Source: Diaporthe sp. PMI_573
Lineage: Eukaryota; Ascomycota; Sordariomycetes; Diaporthales; Diaporthaceae
Reading direction: 5' to 3'
Assembly: GCA_021399435.1 (NCBI GenBank)
Contig: JAJTUP010000063.1
Coordinates: forward strand, 124,001-188,000
DNA: 64,000 nucleotides
Below, piece by piece: positions 59,480 through 64,000 of the stretch (within the stretch, counting starts at the first letter, position 1; every line of letters starts with the position of its first letter). A program made the position numbers and the translations under genes. Under the pieces are notes generated by a model. The model did no database searches, was not told the origin of the DNA, and worked only from the letters and a program-made list of their open reading frames with translations.

Positions 59480-61742
59480 ATGTGTTCGACGATGGGTCGA
59501 CATGTGCGTGGTGCCTAGTGCCGTGGGCAGGGACATCAAGGGAGCAGTCGACATTTTGCTTGACCATATGAAATTCCCGTGCCGCCACATTGTGAGCAAT
59601 CCTCGTCTCGAGTCGATAGTCCAGCGATACAGAAACCTTGTCGGTCGCAAGCTTTCGAAACTTTGTTCTGGCCGAGCCAGGTTAGTCCAGCGTGAAGAGC
59701 AACCACGCCCCTGATGCCAAACAGGTCGATGGAATCTGTTTTGAGAAGCTCAGTAGCTATGATGATGTCGGGGTGCCCAGTAAGCAAGGCCATGACTCTC
59801 TTCCCTTTCTGAGTCCTGCTGACTTCTGAGCCAGACTGTCTAAGCCCTTATAGTGGCTTGGCCAGACCAGGGAAGACTCGTGTGCTGCGGCGTGTGAAGA
59901 ATCAATATATCATCGATTGTAGCTAGTCTGTCCTCTGCTGCGGTTCAGTCTCCTCGGCGAAGTGAAGCTGTCTGGTCCAACGACGCTCCAACTTGATGGT
60001 GTCAAGAGATCCAATGCATAGATACTGTAGACCACCTGGAGGGTTAGCAGACGTATTGTCCTGACAGCCGCATGTGTGCGAGAATTGAAGTCGTAACCCC
60101 GGGTGTCGATCACCCGTGTGCCTAGTGTGTCATCCCGTAGCCGTCTGTCTCGGGGTTTACCGGCAGACCAGGGCCACGGGAGCGGTAGTTCGCTGCGGCG
60201 GTTGGACCTCTAGCTGCAGATCACCAGAACTTTAATTGATATTTAGGTTTCTTTAGCTACCTCGGGCTGGGTTCCTAGTGAGTACTATGGTAAGGGTAGT
60301 GTATGCAATAAACCAGGATTGGAGATCACTTCTCTAGGAGGAGGATTGTATACATATACAAAACACTCATCTAAATGTGAGAAGAACCTCATTAACTTCA
60401 GTTAATCTTTTCCAAATCTGTGTCGCTCTTCGCGTTTCCCCCGGAAATGAGACTACTCACCTAGGTATCATGGGATCAGCTGAAAGCCTAGGAGCTAGGT
60501 GGACAAGTACGATTTGGTCTACACTGGCATAAAGCAATTGGTACAGCTTAACTGTACTCATAAAATTAATTGCACGTTCAAAATAAGCCCTTTTCCTTTG
60601 AGTAAAGGAAGAAGTGGATAGGTTTGAAAAAAAATCACTTAGGTGACCTGACCTGCTGTGGTCTTTTAACAATTACGGCACGCGCGAGAAGTAGCGGCAA
60701 ATATCCGTTGATGTTTCGGGCAGGGATACAGAGACCAATATTTACGGTTATTGCTAACCCAAGGAAACAGTGTTTTTGTCTCTGGAGCTCTACAAATAAC
60801 GGTTCCGAAGTATGGCTTAGCCCGGGGGCAATAGTTGTTTTGTCCAGAGTTCAGTCGCTGATTGGAGCACACCTTTTTGGAAATGCTTTTGGATATTGAT
60901 TGATAAACATGTACCTTAAACTTGTTCCGCGCTGTATGGGGGATCTCTCTCCTAAGGTCCGTTTCCGAGACGCTTGTCCTGGGAAGCCTCGCCTGCCAAC
61001 CACCAGTGCGTGGGGAATCTCGCTTGCTTATCGACAAGCAAATACCTACCATCTACCAAGCCTCTTATTTTAGCCATCATACAACACAATTTGTCTTGTT
61101 CAGTGGTGCCGCGGGCCAACACTTTGCGTGCTCGTTTCGGTGGCTAGCGCTTACAGATGCCAAGATGGGCTGTCCATCTCTGTTCTGTTTCCCGCTTGGC
61201 ATATCCAAGGGATAAATGTCATGCGCACTGAAGATTGGCTGACTTGCCCGTCTGAGAGAGGCTAGAACCCTTCTCGCCCCCAAGCAACCCGGGCATAGGA
61301 TCCAGGCAGGAATGCTCTTGCAGCAGGTGTTGCGCTGGGTTATCAGGAGATAGGAGATTCGTTACTCGCTGGAGCACCACAGACCCTCCTACATAGACCT
61401 GGGATCACTGACCATTTGCTGGGAATCATGGAGAGTTACAAGAATTGGGTGTGATGAGTCAATTACAGTGTACTAGTACACGATCAAATCGTATTTATCC
61501 TTGCTAATTGTGCAGCCCGGGCTGCGGGTTGACAACCCTAGGCAGCTCAACCGTGAAAATTGATGGCCATCTGAAGGAGCATACTGAGCAAATATGTTTG
61601 CAGGGATTGAGGTAAATTTAGGCTGGCGCTTGCAGAGCCAATGCAATAAAATGGGCCACTGCTCCCTCAAGGGGAGGACCACGGCTGAGGCTCGTCTTCA
61701 CTCAACCCGACATCTGCCCCCTTCCCTCGTTATACCATCTAC
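59480..61742. other. 2.3-kb intergenic region
   Basis: Relatively AT-rich DNA between the Zn-cluster factor and the membrane-protein gene. Open frames are short and without motifs. No repeat, tRNA or transposon motif is seen. Confidence 0.5.
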
Positions 61743-64000
61743 ATGAAGGATACATCCGTGCCACTCCCTCGGGAGTCCGTGGAACAGGCACCAGAGATGG
61801 ATACACAATCCCAAGGCTCTTCGACACCCGAGAAGAGTCCATATGTGGATGTCAAAGGCGTTACTCCAGATGTCCAAACCGCTGAGGACCTCAAGTAAGC
61901 CACTATCTCGCCACATTCGAAAACCTAAATGTGAACATACCGCTGAGTGGTGTGCCGTCCAGCCAGGCACGGTCAGAGCGCCGAGACCGCGCTGTTGGAA
62001 TATGGGCGGTTATCCGCAACACCCTCAAGGCGTCCGGCTTCAACTCCATCGTACGCCTCATGGACCTTGGCGTACCCGGTGGGCCGGGCGAAGAAAGGGT
62101 TGCCATCTTCAAGGACAGATTCGTGGCGCTATTCGCGTGTGCTGTACACATCCTGCCACTGGTCGCGACGGTGGTCATGGGATACTACATCTTCAACGAG
62201 CACTGGATCGGCGCCCAAGTGACCGACCATGGCGCGTGGGACAGCGAAGCCAAGCTGGGCTTGCAGTTCGCGGCCAAGATCCTCGAGGTTATCATCGTCG
62301 CGTCTCTGGCAACCATGATCTTCACCTTTGCGCGTTACGAGGCCATCCTCGGGCGAGGAGCGCCCTGGCTAGCTTCCTCGCCGGCACCGACTTCAGCTCG
62401 CCAAGTTTCCTGTGGTCCGAGGGACTCCTAGCCATGTTAACAGGCCGATTCTCCTCTGCCGGGAGGAAGGTTTTCTTCCTCTTATTCACCGTCGTGTGCT
62501 GTGTCCTGGCATTCGTCGTAGCTCCCGCCACGGCGACGGTGCTTCTTCCCATCGAGGATTGGTACGTCCTCAGCGGCACGCGGACGTACCTCAATACAAC
62601 CGACGTGGACCCCTATCCCAGAGTCATCACCACCGAGAACAACACGCCAGGAGAGGACGCATGCCGGGGTTGGGGGCGTGCATACTGCCCGTCTGACGGG
62701 TGGGAGTTTGTCCGCGAGCTTATTGCTCCGCTGGCCTCCCGTGATGCACCGACTCACCTTAGTCGAACCGTGGCGCGAAATGTCGCCAGACCCAAAGGCT
62801 ATGGCTATAACATAGCAGCTGGTTTGAACGTCTGCGTGCCGAGGGAGTCTTACATGTCTTCTCCAAACCAGCGAAATGTGACCATCATCTCTATTCCTCA
62901 CCACGCCAAGGCAGAGGCGCTGATGTACTCTAGCACTATCTGGGGCCGAGCGTTGGACCTTGCTGAAGACAACGGAAAGTTTTATCGTGGGTCAACCCAT
63001 CGTATTAAGTCATCCGCGGAACAAATCGCCGTGGAGACAATTTGTACTGTCCAAACAGATCGTGATGGCTACCAGAACAGCTCATCGCTGACTTTCCCCG
63101 ATGTACGCGGGACTGGTCATGATGCCAGAGACGTGGGCTTCAGCATCGAAAACCCCGAATTTGTGGAATTTCCCGCTCAGCTGAACGGATCTAGAGCCGA
63201 GCTACACTTCTTCGACTTGCCGGAGGACCTGCAGGCTGTGGCCTCGGTTGGGGCCGTGGCCGCACTGCCCCGACCAGAAGGCCCCCCGACCGTACTCGGG
63301 TGCTTACTGAATGCTCAGTGGCATAAGACTCCCTTCACTTACAACATTGACAATCGCGAGATCTGGACTGAACAAGAGCCAAACGACCACGGCTGGTACG
63401 ATGCCAAGGGCATCAGGGTCTCCACCTCTTTTGCCAACCTCACCAACCTTCCCATCGAAGACGCCATCCTTGGCAACAGCTCGATCTTCGAAGAGCTAGT
63501 AAAGGTCTCGGCCGCGGGGACATTGCTTGATCTTGTTGCGAGAGACTCAGGGTCAGCGTCGATTCCATGCGTCATCGAGGCCGTCCTCAACGCTATGCTC
63601 GGTAACGGTCTAGTCCGCACGACGCCGCAGATCGGGCCGTTCCTCGCCCTTAAAAAACAAGACGACTGGTGGAAGTCCTTCTTCCCACCACCAAACCAGA
63701 CGTTCGGCTTCATCCCGGGACAGACAATCTTCGACGTGCCGGAGGATCTAGTCCAGAGTGGGCACTGGATCGACATGGTAGCGGAGATGTTTGGCTTCGC
63801 ATACACTAGTCGGGACAGGACGGTGCGGTACTCCATGATTGGACTCTTCGTACACAGCTTCATCGCCGTCTGGTACATCTCGTGGAGTGTGGCTGTTGGG
63901 GTCACGAGCTCGACGTGGCAGTCCACTCCTGAGATCGTGGCCCTCGCCATGAGGAGCCCGCCACCAGGAGACGACAAAATGCCGACTAGTGTAAACTTTG
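61743..64000 (+). CDS. multi-pass membrane protein, fungal-specific (partial at right edge, apparent frameshift)
   Basis: Exon 1 (61743-61894) encodes a Ser/Pro/Glu-rich N-terminus. After a short intron (acceptor 61947 or 61962) the frame continues through a hydrophobic segment (FVALFACAVHILPLVATVVMGYY) and KLGLQFAAKILEVIIVASLA, a pattern of fungal membrane proteins with a large external domain. At about 62363-62366 the frame stops matching: one extra base after GCGCCC is needed to continue into ALASFLAGTDFSS, which then stays open to the window end. Further hydrophobic segments lie at about 62470-62560 (VFFLLFTVVCCVLAFVVAPA) and 63830-63900. In between is a long extracytoplasmic domain with several N-x-S/T sites. 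The function is unknown. The shift could be an assembly error in a C run or a real lesion. Confidence 0.7.

Overview
The window is nuclear DNA from a filamentous ascomycete (Pezizomycotina, most likely Sordariomycetes). It has short spliced introns with GT/GC...AG borders, genes on both strands without operons, long C- and GT-rich intergenic stretches, and typical fungal families: Zn(II)2Cys6 factor, HeLo-NACHT NLR, Clr5-ankyrin protein, DUF2457 and fungal APH-type kinase. All gene models were built by hand from splice signals, reading-phase continuity and remembered family patterns; no database search was run.

Layout. 1-31 kb is a conserved housekeeping block: a secreted alginate-lyase-like protein (cut by the left edge), PEX3 (peroxisome membrane biogenesis), BET5/TRAPPC1 (TRAPP tether), a SAK1/Ssp1-type CaMKK-like kinase, a SAT4/HAL4-type kinase, a patatin-domain lipase of the Tgl3/4/5 (SDP1) type, SAR1 (COPII GTPase) and a DUF2457 protein. 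Two very long gene-free stretches, 13.3-21.9 kb and 31.1-39.6 kb, interrupt or end this block.

From about 37.7 kb the DNA looks more AT-rich and accessory: a small cysteine-rich gene head to head with an APH-fold kinase gene, then a 1023-residue HeLo-NACHT NLR bracketed by two about 0.3-kb direct repeats that carry a shared 15-bp minisatellite and a conserved hairpin. A conserved gene, the mitochondrial ATP synthase delta subunit, follows immediately and has two GC-AG introns. Then come an unrecognised zinc-ribbon/Arg-His-rich protein, a Clr5-ankyrin protein, a Zn(II)2Cys6 transcription factor and, at the right edge, a multi-pass membrane protein with an apparent one-base frameshift.

How the genes fit together. 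BET5 and SAR1 both act in ER-Golgi traffic. The SAK1-like and SAT4-like kinases lie tail to tail; in yeast their relatives act on Snf1 activation and on plasma-membrane transporter stability. The 40-56 kb interval looks like a self/non-self recognition neighbourhood (NLR, ankyrin protein). The most interesting structure is the repeat-bracketed NLR, which could be a recombination-prone, presence/absence-variable unit.
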